A stretch of 64,000 nt of DNA from Clostridia bacterium. Lineage in GTDB: Bacteria > Bacillota > Clostridia > TANB77 > UBA1234. Location: the NCBI GenBank assembly GCA_017462965.1, contig JAFTQC010000062.1:62001-126000 (forward strand). Reading direction: 5' to 3'. The position numbers and the translations under genes were made by a program. The notes beneath the pieces are model-generated. The model saw only the letters and a list, made by a program, of their open reading frames with translations. It was not told the origin of the DNA and did not search any database. The first letter of the stretch is position 1, and every line of letters begins with the position of its first letter. Positions 48,152 through 56,831 of the stretch are shown in pieces.

Positions 48152-48736
48152 GTGAGTGATGAAGAATTAGTGAAAAAAGTAAAAAATGGCGATGTTGATG
48201 CATTTGAACAAATAATTACTAAGTATGAAAAAAAGATTTTTGGCCTTATTTATAATATGTTAAGAAATGAAAATGAAGTTGAAGATGTTGCGCAAGAAGT
48301 TTTTATAAAAGTGTATAAAAATCTTGATAAGTTTCATGGTGATTCTTCATTGTACACATGGATATATAAGATTGCCACCAATTTGTGCTTGGATCAAATA
48401 AAAAAGCGTAAAGAGGTTATATATATAGACGAGAAGTTACAGCTTGATGATGGCGAGGTTGATTTTCAGCTTCCTAGCGATGAAAAGTTGCAAGATGAGA
48501 TTTATGAGCAAAAAGAGCTAAAGCAGAAGCTTGAAAAATGCATCGATAAATTGCCTGAAAGACAAAAAACGATGATTGTTTTAAGAGATATTAAGGGATT
48601 ATCTTATGATGAAATTGCTGAAATTCTTGATTTGAAGCTTGGAACAGTTAAATCACAGATAAATAGAGCGAGGCTGAAACTTAAGGAATTGCTTGAAAAA
48701 GACGGAACTTTTGTTGAATATATAGAGTCTAAATAG
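48152..48736 (+). CDS. ECF-type RNA polymerase sigma factor
   Basis: A 194-residue sigma-70 family factor with region 2 (FEQIITKYEKKIFGLIYNML, then DVAQEVFIKVYKNLDKF and YTWIYKIATNLCLDQIKKRK) and region 4 (LPERQKTMIVLRDIKGLSYDEIAEIL over about 130-155, then LGTVKSQINRARLKLKE). It resembles SigW-type factors. GTG 48152 follows AGGTGG. Its own anti-sigma-like gene starts 31 bases downstream, and recN follows. The stimulus is unknown. Confidence 0.93.
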   Translation: MSDEELVKKVKNGDVDAFEQIITKYEKKIFGLIYNMLRNENEVEDVAQEVFIKVYKNLDKFHGDSSLYTWIYKIATNLCLDQIKKRKEVIYIDEKLQLDDGEVDFQLPSDEKLQDEIYEQKELKQKLEKCIDKLPERQKTMIVLRDIKGLSYDEIAEILDLKLGTVKSQINRARLKLKELLEKDGTFVEYIESK

Positions 48737-48767
48737 TAAGAGTAAAATGAAAGAGAGGTGATAACAT

Positions 48768-49448
48768 ATGAAAAAAATGCTAGATGAACTTAAAAAATTA
48801 GATGTTGATTATGAAGTGCCAGCAGATTTTAGTAAAAAAGTTATGGAAAGAATAAAAAATGAGAATATTGAAAATACTGAAAAATCAAAGGGAAATGTTT
48901 CATATTTAAGAAAATATGTTATCCCTTGGACTTCTGCTGTTGCGGTTTTGATGGTTGTTGCGATTGTTACTATTGGTGGAACTGTAAGAGATAAGTCATC
49001 TAATGAATCTGCTAGTATTAATTTTTCTGGTGCTATGAATGATACGATTAGTGCGGCTCAATCTGCTGATAATAAAGTTATGGAAGGTGCTGTGGCAGAA
49101 TCTTCGGTGAATAGTGCTATTAAAGATAAAAATGATATTTTTGATTTTGTGTTTGATATAGCAAAGGATGCAAATGATTCAGTTGTAATGGATGAAATTG
49201 AAAATGAAATTCCGAGTGCTACTATGAAGGATAATGTTGAAATGCAGAATACCAGAGTTGAAGGAGTTTTGACGATTGAAGTAATTTCAGAGTTGCTTAA
49301 GGAAAATAGTATTGAATTTGAACTTGAAGATGATTTTATAATTTTGATGAATGAAGATTTTGAAGTTATAAGTGATATTCTAAAAAAAGTAGAGAAAGAT
49401 ATTGAAATTACTGAAGAAGAAAATATAATTAAGATTAATTTGAAATAA
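48768..49448 (+). CDS. Probable membrane anti-sigma factor
   Basis: A 226-residue protein directly after the sigma factor. The cytoplasmic N-terminus (1-45) is helical, with YEVPADFSKKVMERIK as in many Clostridia anti-sigma proteins. One helix (about 50-70, WTSAVAVLMVVAIVTIGG) crosses the membrane. The outer part is acidic and Ser/Asn-rich, ending in a small alpha/beta stretch (VISELLKENSIEFELEDDF). No zinc-binding HxxxCxxC motif is present. Role inferred from position and topology. Confidence 0.8.
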   Translation: MKKMLDELKKLDVDYEVPADFSKKVMERIKNENIENTEKSKGNVSYLRKYVIPWTSAVAVLMVVAIVTIGGTVRDKSSNESASINFSGAMNDTISAAQSADNKVMEGAVAESSVNSAIKDKNDIFDFVFDIAKDANDSVVMDEIENEIPSATMKDNVEMQNTRVEGVLTIEVISELLKENSIEFELEDDFIILMNEDFEVISDILKKVEKDIEITEEENIIKINLK

Positions 49449-49459
49449 AGAGGTGCTTT

Positions 49460-51071
49460 ATGCTTCGGGCAATTGCATATAAAAAATATAGGAATAATTG
49501 ATGAAGTTACTATAAATTTTGAGGATGGACTTAATATTTTGACTGGAGAAACTGGTGCTGGAAAAAGTTTGATAATAGATTCGATAAATGCAATTACAGG
49601 TTCTAGAATGTCAAAGGATATAATAAAATATGGAGAAAGCATGGCTTTAGTAGAAGCCTGCTTTTTTGATGCTGATGAAACGAAGATTCTTACAAGGGAG
49701 TTTTTTCAAAACGGAAGAAATGTTTGTAAAATTGATGGCAGAATGGTTACACTTGGAGAACTTAAAGAAATTGGTGAGAATTTAATAGATATTCACGGTC
49801 AACATGATAATCAGTCTTTGCTAAATGAGAAAACTCATCTTAATCTTTTGGATAGCTTTGCTTCCAAGGAAATTTTGGCTGTTAAAGAAGAATATAAGAA
49901 ACATTTTGAAGAGTATAAAGAGATTAAGGAAAAGATTAAAAATAGCTTTGGCGATCCAATTGAGAGAGCAAGGAGAATTGATCTTTTGAAGTATCAAAAG
50001 GATGAAATTGAGCAAGCTAAATTAAGCCCTGAAGAGGAGCATAAGCTTGAAGAACAGCGAAATATAATGATGAATGCCGAAAAAATAGTTGGTTCATTAA
50101 AAAAATCGTATGGCTTGCTTGATGAAAGTGTTTTAGATAATTTGGGAACTATCACGTACGAATTGTCACATATTTCTAATATAAATCAAAAGTATGAACA
50201 AGTTTTGCAAACAATAAATGATTCATACTATTCTCTTAAAGATGCGACTAGCGAAATTATGGAATATGCTGAAGAAGTTGACTTTGATGAAAAAGAACAA
50301 CGTGAAGTTGAAGAGAGAATGGATTTGATTTTTTCACTTAAAAGGAAATATGGAAATGATGTCCAAAAGATTTTGGAGTATTTAGATAAAATTTCTGAAG
50401 AGTTAAATTTTTTAGAAAATTCAGAAGAAATTATTCAAAACTTAGAAAATGAACTAAATAAAAAAGATAAAATTTTGAAAAAACTTGCTGGTGAACTTAG
50501 AAAAATTAGAAAAGAATTTTCTGAGAAAATTAGTAAAAAAGTTAATGAGCAACTTGTTGATTTGGAAATGAAGAAGGCTCATATCGAGTTTGAATTTAAA
50601 GAGCTTGAGAATTTTAATGAAAATGGAATGGATGCTGTGCAAATTTTAATTTGTACGAATGCGGGCGAAGGTTTGAAGCCGCTTACTAAAATTGCTTCTG
50701 GTGGTGAGGTTTCAAGGGTTATGCTTGCATTAAAAACTGTGCTTTGCATGGTTGATGAGGTTCCTACAATGATTTTTGACGAAATAGATACAGGAATAAG
50801 TGGACAGGCTGGTAAGGCTGTTGCTGACAAGATGAAGATAATTGGAAAAACTCATCAAGTTATATCTGTAACGCATTTGCCTGTGATTGCTGCTGCAGGT
50901 GATTCAAATTATTACATTGAAAAAAATACTGTAAATGATAGAACTGCGACAAGTGTCAAAAAGTTAAATGAGAAAGAGACTGTGAATGAAGTTGCTAGAA
51001 TAATTGCCGGAAACGATTTGTCGGATGCGGTAATTAAGCATGCGAAAGAACTTAGAAAAAATATGAAATAA
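49460..51071 (+). pseudogene. recN: DNA repair protein RecN, 5' end out of frame by one base
   Basis: An SMC-like ATPase of recombinational repair. The body is intact: QLHIKNIGIIDEVTINF, Walker A GETGAGKS near the start, long coiled coils (about 150-370), ASGGEVSRVMLALK, and Walker B MIFDEIDTGISG. The only well-placed start, ATG 49460 after GAGGTG, reads MLRAIAYKK and is out of frame. Removing one G from GGG at 49467-49469 gives M-L-R-Q-L-H-I-K-N-I, the family's expected beginning. As written, only a TTG (49473) without a near ribosome site starts the main frame. This is either a sequence error or a damaged gene. recN-spoIVB order is standard in spore formers. Confidence 0.88.
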
Positions 51072-51093
51072 AATTAGATGAAATATCTGTTTA

Positions 51094-51129
51094 AATTACC
51101 TACAAAATTATTTGTAGGTAATTTTTTTT
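51094..51129 (+). terminator. Intrinsic terminator after recN
   Basis: AATTACCTACAAA pairs with TTTGTAGGTAATT around a 4-base loop, followed by TTTTTTTT. Confidence 0.9.
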
Positions 51130-51193
51130 GTCCTCATAACTTGATGTTTTTTTGGACAACTTATTTTTGAAACAAAATGAAAGGAGTTCAAAT

Positions 51194-52420
51194 ATGAAAC
51201 AAAAAAAATCTTTTTTCATAATTATAATGTTCATAATTTTATTTGTTTATACGACTAATATTGATAAAATACCGAGCGAAATAGTTTTGTTTCAAAATCA
51301 AGATTATGAGATAAGTTATATGAAGGGAATTAATTTAGAAGGAGAAAATGTATCTGTGGCCGATACATTTTTTAGAAATTTTGCGAAAATAAGTGGTAAT
51401 TATGTTGGTGATGAAAAGATAACTTTATCCGTCTTTGGAGGAGCGATTAAGAAAGATATAAATGTTAGTGTGCTGCCGAAAACAAATGTAATTCTTGGAG
51501 GGGATACGGTTGGAATAAGACTGTATTCTGAGGGCGTGCTTGTGATTGGAGAGATGCCGGTTCAAGGGATGGATGGAAATTATTATGAACCATATTCGGC
51601 GACCAAGATTGAAAAGGGCGATATTATTACTAAAATTAATGATGTTCCGGTTGAAACGATAGAGGAATTAACTGAACTTGTGAATAATTCTGATGAAGAA
51701 AAAATAAGTATAGAGTATAAAAAAGATGATACGGTTATAAAAGAGGAAATGGTTCCTGTAAAAGCTTTTGGAGACAATTTGAAAAAATTAGGTTTATGGG
51801 TAAAAGATGGAGTTATGGGTGTTGGAACGCTTACCTTTTATGATCCTGAAAATAAAATGTATGCAGCGTTAGGTCATGGTATTTCAGATACTGAAGTAAA
51901 AGAACTTATAAATGTTGATACCGGTAAGATAAATGTTGCTTCGATTTTGGATGTGACGAAAGGCGCTAAAGATGCTCCTGGCGAGATTAAAGGCCTTTTA
52001 AATGATGATATTCAAATAGGTACAATTGAAAAAAATAATCTCTCAGGAATATTTGGTGAGTTTACAGATAATTCAAATTATTTTAGGGGAAGAAAAAGTG
52101 TGGAAATTGCTGCCAAAAATGAAGTTAAACTAGGAAAAGCAAAGGTGATTTGTACGGTAGATGGTGATAATTATCCGAAGGAATATGATATAGAAATTTT
52201 AAAAATTGCAACAGATTCAAATTCATATTCTAGAGGAATGACAATAAAAGTAACTGATTCTCAATTGCTTGAGAAGACTGGCGGGATAATTCAAGGAATG
52301 AGTGGAAGTCCGATAATTCAAGAGGGAAAGCTAATTGGAGCAGTTACACATGTATACGTCAAAGATCCAACGAAGGGATATGCGATATTTGCAGAAACGA
52401 TGCTGAAAGAAATGGACTGA
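51194..52420 (+). CDS. spoIVB: SpoIVB serine peptidase (S55), sporulation signalling
   Basis: A 408-residue exported protease. Family knowledge: made in the forespore, it cleaves SpoIVFA to release pro-sigma-K processing in the mother cell. One N-terminal helix (about 6-24), a PDZ domain (about 120-200: TKIEKGDIITKINDVPVET), then the S55 domain with YAALGHGISD near 232 and the catalytic Ser 372 in GMSGSP. The start at 51194 follows AAAGGAG. spo0A, its usual downstream neighbour, is replaced by a palindrome and an FAD dehydrogenase. It is direct evidence for a sporulating ancestry. Confidence 0.95.
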   Translation: MKQKKSFFIIIMFIILFVYTTNIDKIPSEIVLFQNQDYEISYMKGINLEGENVSVADTFFRNFAKISGNYVGDEKITLSVFGGAIKKDINVSVLPKTNVILGGDTVGIRLYSEGVLVIGEMPVQGMDGNYYEPYSATKIEKGDIITKINDVPVETIEELTELVNNSDEEKISIEYKKDDTVIKEEMVPVKAFGDNLKKLGLWVKDGVMGVGTLTFYDPENKMYAALGHGISDTEVKELINVDTGKINVASILDVTKGAKDAPGEIKGLLNDDIQIGTIEKNNLSGIFGEFTDNSNYFRGRKSVEIAAKNEVKLGKAKVICTVDGDNYPKEYDIEILKIATDSNSYSRGMTIKVTDSQLLEKTGGIIQGMSGSPIIQEGKLIGAVTHVYVKDPTKGYAIFAETMLKEMD

Positions 52421-52426
52421 ATTAAT

Positions 52427-52479
52427 AAGGGGGACGTCCCTTTTTGTGAAAAATTTTCACAAAAAGGGACGTCCCCCTT
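52427..52479. repeat. Perfect 26-bp palindrome of the GGGGGACGTCCC type
   Basis: 52427-52452 is the exact reverse complement of 52454-52479, with one central base. The inner CCCTTTTTGTGAAAA/TTTTCACAAAAAGGG is shared with the elements at 7054 and 37872; the outer core is GGGGGACGTCCC here and GAGGGACGCCCC there. No T tract follows. Confidence 0.96.
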
Positions 52480-52533
52480 GCGAAAAGCACAGCAATATAT
52501 GTATAATTGCATATGGTAAAGGAGGTATGCGAG

Positions 52534-53997
52534 ATGGCAAATAAGTATGATGTTGTAATAATTGGTGCTGGGCCAAGTGGTGTTTTTCTTGCGTATGAAT
52601 TGATTAAATTGAATGCGAACAAAAAAGTGCTTATGATTGAGCAAGGAAAGAAAGTTGAAGATAGAGCTTGTCCTATTGAAAAAATAAATAAATGTGCAAA
52701 ATGTAAACCATTTTGTAACATAACTAGTGGATTTTCTGGTGCGGGTGCGTTTTCTGATGGAAAATTGCTTTCATACCATTTATCACTTTACAATGAAAAA
52801 GATAATGATTTTTATTTGGGTGGTAATAGCGGAAGTTACATAAAAAAATATATGAGTACTGAAGAAATTAAGGAATTACTTGATTATACTGATAAGATAT
52901 ATTTGGATTTTGGTGCGGATCCAAAGCTTGAAGGTATTGAAAATAGAGAGGAAATTGTTAAGCTTCAAGCTAAAGCAAAAAAAGAAAATCTTGATTTGAT
53001 TGATATTCCAATTAGACATTTGGGAACTGAAAAGGCTCATGAATTATATATGAGAATTGAAAATTTCTTGTTGGAACATGGAATTGAAATTAAATTTGAA
53101 ACAACGGTTGACGATTTGATTATTGAAAATGGTGAAATTAAAGGTGTTAAGATTAAGCCTTCTGCACATGCTTTTGATGAAGAGTATGAAGCGGAAGTGA
53201 TTTCTGCTGACAAAGTTGTTTTAGGTGTTGGAAGAAAAGGTGCTTCGTGGCTTACGAAAATGTGCAACAAACATGAGATTGCTCAAAAAACTGGTCCTGT
53301 TGATATTGGAATTAGATATGAGCTTCCTGATGAAATTATGAAGGATATAAATAAATATATGTATGAAGGCAAAGTTATTGGTAGACCAGGTCCTTTCAAG
53401 GATAAGGTTAGAACTTTCTGTCAAAATCCAAGTGGATTTGTTGCGACTGAAGTTTATGATGATAATTTGACTTTAGTAAATGGTCATTCATACAAGGAAA
53501 GAAAGAGTACGAATACTAATCTTGCGATTTTAGTTTCGCATAATTTCAATTATCCATTTAATAAGCCTATCGATTATGGTATGAATGTTGCTAAGAATTT
53601 AAATGAGCTTGGAAATGGAAATATTGTTGTTCAAAGACTAGGAGATATTTTTAGAGGCAGAAGAACTTGGGATGAAGATTTGAAAAATAACAAAGTTGTT
53701 CCAACATTGAAAACTGCTGTTGCAGGTGACATAACATATGCATTAGGTTATAGAACGATGACAGATATTTTGGAATTCATAAAATCAATGGACAAATTCG
53801 TTGAAGGGTTTGCTGATCCTGCAAACTTATTATATGGACCAGAAATCAAGTTTTACAGTAACGGACTTGTTCTTGATGAGACATTCCAAACAAGCATAAA
53901 AAATTTGTATTCAATTGGTGATGGCGGTGGACTTACAACTGGACTTATGATGGCGTCATGTTCAGGAGTACAACTTGCAAGAATATTTTGTAAATAG
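52534..53997 (+). CDS. FAD-dependent dehydrogenase (COG2509 group)
   Basis: A 487-residue flavoprotein. The N-terminal dinucleotide fold has DVVIIGAGPSGVFLAYEL. A cysteine cluster region follows (CPIEKINKCAKCKPFC, near 45-60), then GFSGAGAFSDGKL. The middle has VVLGVGRKGASWL, and the C-terminal FAD motif is NLYSIGDGGGLTTGLMMAS. The substrate is unknown; the four closely spaced cysteines may bind a metal. The start at 52534 follows AAAGGAGG at 7 bases; the in-frame ATG 9 codons upstream precedes it. Confidence 0.9.
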   Translation: MANKYDVVIIGAGPSGVFLAYELIKLNANKKVLMIEQGKKVEDRACPIEKINKCAKCKPFCNITSGFSGAGAFSDGKLLSYHLSLYNEKDNDFYLGGNSGSYIKKYMSTEEIKELLDYTDKIYLDFGADPKLEGIENREEIVKLQAKAKKENLDLIDIPIRHLGTEKAHELYMRIENFLLEHGIEIKFETTVDDLIIENGEIKGVKIKPSAHAFDEEYEAEVISADKVVLGVGRKGASWLTKMCNKHEIAQKTGPVDIGIRYELPDEIMKDINKYMYEGKVIGRPGPFKDKVRTFCQNPSGFVATEVYDDNLTLVNGHSYKERKSTNTNLAILVSHNFNYPFNKPIDYGMNVAKNLNELGNGNIVVQRLGDIFRGRRTWDEDLKNNKVVPTLKTAVAGDITYALGYRTMTDILEFIKSMDKFVEGFADPANLLYGPEIKFYSNGLVLDETFQTSIKNLYSIGDGGGLTTGLMMASCSGVQLARIFCK

Positions 53998-54086
53998 TTT
54001 AATAAAATAGAGAATTAACAAGTAACTTAAAATCTCTCTTTCGCATAGTATATTGTAAAGCTGGATATGCGAAGGGGGGATTTTTT

Positions 54087-54377
54087 ATGGAATTAATGTT
54101 TTTAGTTGCTTTATTTTTTGTAATTATATTTTCAGTTATAGCAGAACTTTTTGTTAGATGTCCTTACGTTGTTGCTGCAATAGTAGCTATTATTTCATTA
54201 ATTGTTTATGCGTTCTTGTCAGCAACATTAACAACAATCTTCATTGTATGGATAATTATTTATACACTAGCAGCATTGTTAACAGCTTTTTTAACATCAA
54301 GATTTGTTGGCAGAAATGGAAGATGTGATAATAGCAATGGAAGATGCGATAGAGGTAATGGTAGACAAGACTTCTAG
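54087..54377 (+). CDS. Small membrane protein (DUF2651-like)
   Basis: A 96-residue protein with three hydrophobic helices (about 2-22, 28-46, 49-70) and a polar tail with three NGRxD/Q repeats. The helix layout and the FIVWIIIYTLAALLTAFL segment resemble DUF2651 (B. subtilis YbeF-like) proteins, but this match is tentative. AAGGGGGGA precedes ATG 54087. A repeat-family palindrome follows the stop by 5 bases. Confidence 0.7.
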   Translation: MELMFLVALFFVIIFSVIAELFVRCPYVVAAIVAIISLIVYAFLSATLTTIFIVWIIIYTLAALLTAFLTSRFVGRNGRCDNSNGRCDRGNGRQDF

Positions 54378-54382
54378 ATTTG

Positions 54383-54429
54383 CATCAATGGGGACAGCCC
54401 TCTCTCAAAAAGGGCTGTCCCTCTTGATG
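54383..54429. repeat. Palindrome of the GGGGACAGCCC type
   Basis: CATCAA-TG-GGGACAGCCCT pairs with AGGGCTGTCCC-TC-TTGATG (two mismatches) around an 8-9 base loop. CATCAA plus GGGGACAGCCC matches the duplicated unit of the 47273 element. A lone CTGTCCCCCTTGT follows at 54446-54458. Confidence 0.88.
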
Positions 54430-54481
54430 AAATCGCCCGAAAAAACTGTCCCCCTTGTACACTTTTAACTGCAAAAAATGC

Positions 54482-54510
54482 TTGTACCGTATATATGTGA
54501 ATGATATAAT
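54482..54510 (+). promoter_or_regulatory. Promoter of the 290-residue gene
   Basis: TTGTAC (54482-54487), a 17-base spacer and TATAAT (54505-54510); same hexamers as the lysS promoter. Confidence 0.75.
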
Positions 54511-54558
54511 ATTTTCGGATGATTATTTGAATTTTCGAATGTGAGGAGCTTTGAATAA

Positions 54559-55431
54559 ATGGAGAGATATGAAGGGTTGAGAAGGATAACTTCACATGAA
54601 GGTTATTTGGATGCGAAGAAGAGACTGGAAGGTTATTTGAAGCAGTATAAGTGGATAACAGAAACTGATTCGCCTTATGAAGATATAAAGAATGCTTTAG
54701 TAAAATGTGTTGAGAAGAGAAAAGCATACGAAGGTGGAAGTATAGAGAATACTTCAGATCAAGATGGTGAAAAGGGAGAAGAGACACAGGTTTCTAAAAG
54801 TGAGATTTTAGAAAATGAAAATGCAATATTGTCGCTTAAAGTTCAATATGAAGCTATAAAGAGTGATACATATGCTGCCAATCTTCGTAGAAATATAACT
54901 GCACTATATGTATCTATTGGTGATTATGAGGCAAGAATTGAGTCTAAAAGCAGAAAAAATAAGGATGAAAAGGAAAGTGAAAAAGATCCTTTTTATACTT
55001 CACGTTCTATGAGAAGATTTAGATTTTTCTTGGCTAATTTGACAGGGCTTGTTCCTGGCGAAGTTAATATGAATGTTGAGAATAACAAAGCAATTCCGCT
55101 TTATATAATTGAAAACTATGATTTAGTTAATAAGCCTGAAATTACGGAAGAACAAAAAGAAATGGCGCTTGTTGTTGTGCCAGAAGTTGATTATTCTGTA
55201 AATATGGTTAATAGATTATTTGGAAAACCAGTGGATCAATTTATTGCAGCGTATGGAATTAAAGAAAAAGCAAAGACTGATGTTTCTGATAAAGTAACGA
55301 GTGAAAGTGAAGTTGCTAGTAAAGAAGAAGTTTCTGTTGATACGAAGCAACATAGTGAGGTGCCTAATCAACACACCTCGCATACTCATGCTGATAAAAG
55401 TGATAGGAATCATAACGAAAGAAACATGTAG
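54559..55431 (+). CDS. Unknown soluble protein with a His/Ser-rich tail
   Basis: A 290-residue protein, not recognised. It has a helical charged N-terminus (MERYEGLRRITSHEGYLDAK), a disordered Glu/Asp stretch near 60-75, a helical middle (about 80-130), a central conserved-looking part (RRFRFFLANLTGLVPGEV, then IPLYIIENYDLVNKP), and a low-complexity tail with HTSHTHADKSDRNHNERN. No signal peptide or membrane helix. GTGAGGAG lies 10 bases before ATG 54559. It precedes lspA by 28 bases but has its own promoter. Its composition (charged, helical, K/E-rich) resembles the proteins at 31819 and 32048. Confidence 0.75.
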   Translation: MERYEGLRRITSHEGYLDAKKRLEGYLKQYKWITETDSPYEDIKNALVKCVEKRKAYEGGSIENTSDQDGEKGEETQVSKSEILENENAILSLKVQYEAIKSDTYAANLRRNITALYVSIGDYEARIESKSRKNKDEKESEKDPFYTSRSMRRFRFFLANLTGLVPGEVNMNVENNKAIPLYIIENYDLVNKPEITEEQKEMALVVVPEVDYSVNMVNRLFGKPVDQFIAAYGIKEKAKTDVSDKVTSESEVASKEEVSVDTKQHSEVPNQHTSHTHADKSDRNHNERNM

Positions 55432-55459
55432 TCATGATTGAAACATAAAGGAGTAAATG

Positions 55460-55906
55460 ATGTATTTTTTAATAGCTTTACTTTTAGATCAAATTGTTAA
55501 ATGCATTGTTGTTGCTACAAATTGCAACATATCGATAATTCCTAATATATTTAATATTATGTATGTTCAAAATACAGGTGGAATTTATGGTGCACTCGAA
55601 GGCAATAATTTATTGTTTATATTTATTTCGATGACGGTTTTAACTTTAATGGTGATATGTTCGAAATTTGTTACTAATGATAATAAAATTAAGAAAGTGT
55701 TATGGCAGCTTATTATAGCTGGAGGCGTTGGGAATTTAATTGATAGAATTTTTAGAGGTTTTGTTGTTGATTTTGTTCAGTTAATATTCTTCGGTGTTTT
55801 TAATCTAGCTGATGTTTTTATTGTGATTAGTACAGTACTAATTATATTTTTAGAGTTAAGGGAGTTTGTAAGTGGAAATAATAGAGAAGATAATAACAGA
55901 AAATGA
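55460..55906 (+). CDS. lspA: Lipoprotein signal peptidase (signal peptidase II)
   Basis: Aspartyl protease that removes signal peptides from prolipoproteins in the membrane; 148 residues. Four helices. Catalytic aspartates lie in GGVGNLIDRIFRG and FNLADVFIV; the first conserved block is LLLDQIVKC and NTGGIYGAL. ATG 55460 is preferred (6 bases from GGAG); 55457 is also possible. Its 3' end overlaps the next gene by 35 bases, a very common lspA-rluD arrangement. Confidence 0.96.
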   Translation: MYFLIALLLDQIVKCIVVATNCNISIIPNIFNIMYVQNTGGIYGALEGNNLLFIFISMTVLTLMVICSKFVTNDNKIKKVLWQLIIAGGVGNLIDRIFRGFVVDFVQLIFFGVFNLADVFIVISTVLIIFLELREFVSGNNREDNNRK

Positions 55907-56792
55907 AGATGGGAAAAGGCTTGATGCTGCAGTGTCTATGCTTAATGAAAAAATTTCAAGGACGCTTGCGCAAGAGCTTATAAAAAATGGAACGATTCTT
56001 TTGGATGGAAAGCCGCAGAAGGTTTCGTCAAAGGTAAGGGGAGGACAAGTTGTTACTATGCCTGAGGAATATAATACAAAGCCAAATGAAGATATTCTTC
56101 CAGAAGATATAGATATAGATATTTTGTATGAAGATGAAGATATAATTGTTGTGAACAAGCCAAAAGATATGGTTGTTCATCCAGCGGTTGGAAATTGGAC
56201 TGGCACGCTTGTTAATGCGATGCTTGGGAAACATGATTTATCTGATGAAAATGGTGAATTTAGACCAGGGATTGTGCATAGACTAGATAAGAACACTACT
56301 GGCGTTATGGTGGTTGCTAAAAATAATAATGCGCATAATTTGCTTGCTAGTCAAATTCAAGCGCATGATTTTAAGAAAATATATGTTGCCTTGGTGAAAG
56401 GCGTGATTCCTGAAAATGAAGCGATTATTGAATTGCCGATAGGAAGGCATCCTACTGATAGAAAGAAAATGGCAGTTGTTAAAGATGGAAGGGATGCATA
56501 TACTAAGTTTAAGGTTTTAGAAAGATTTGATAAATACACTTTTGTTGAGGTTGAATTGAAAACCGGAAGAACGCATCAAATAAGGGTTCACATGTCGCAT
56601 ATAGGTTATCCGATTGTTGGAGATGATACATATTCAAATGGTAAAAATCCTTTTGGTGTAACAAGTCAAATGCTTCATTCTAAGACTCTTGGGATAATAC
56701 ATCCGACAACTAAAGAGTATATGGAATTTGAAGCGCCGATGCCTGAGGAGTTTGAAAGTGTGTTGGCAAAGCTGAGAAATAATGAATTTTAA
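55872..56792 (+). CDS. rluD: RluA/RluD family 23S rRNA pseudouridine synthase
   Basis: A 306-residue enzyme that isomerises uridines of the 23S rRNA. N-terminal S4 RNA-binding domain (about 12-75: RLDAAVSMLNEKISRTLAQ). Catalytic motif HRLDKNTTG with Asp 139. TGRTHQIRVHMSHIGYPIVG near 235-255. GTG 55872 follows AAGGGAG inside lspA. The gene symbol is by family and position; RluC/RluD specificity in this organism is not proven. Confidence 0.95.
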   Translation: MEIIEKIITENEDGKRLDAAVSMLNEKISRTLAQELIKNGTILLDGKPQKVSSKVRGGQVVTMPEEYNTKPNEDILPEDIDIDILYEDEDIIVVNKPKDMVVHPAVGNWTGTLVNAMLGKHDLSDENGEFRPGIVHRLDKNTTGVMVVAKNNNAHNLLASQIQAHDFKKIYVALVKGVIPENEAIIELPIGRHPTDRKKMAVVKDGRDAYTKFKVLERFDKYTFVEVELKTGRTHQIRVHMSHIGYPIVGDDTYSNGKNPFGVTSQMLHSKTLGIIHPTTKEYMEFEAPMPEEFESVLAKLRNNEF

Positions 56793-56831
56793 TTTATAAG
56801 TTAAGTACGAAAGATAAAGGAGGAAATTTCT

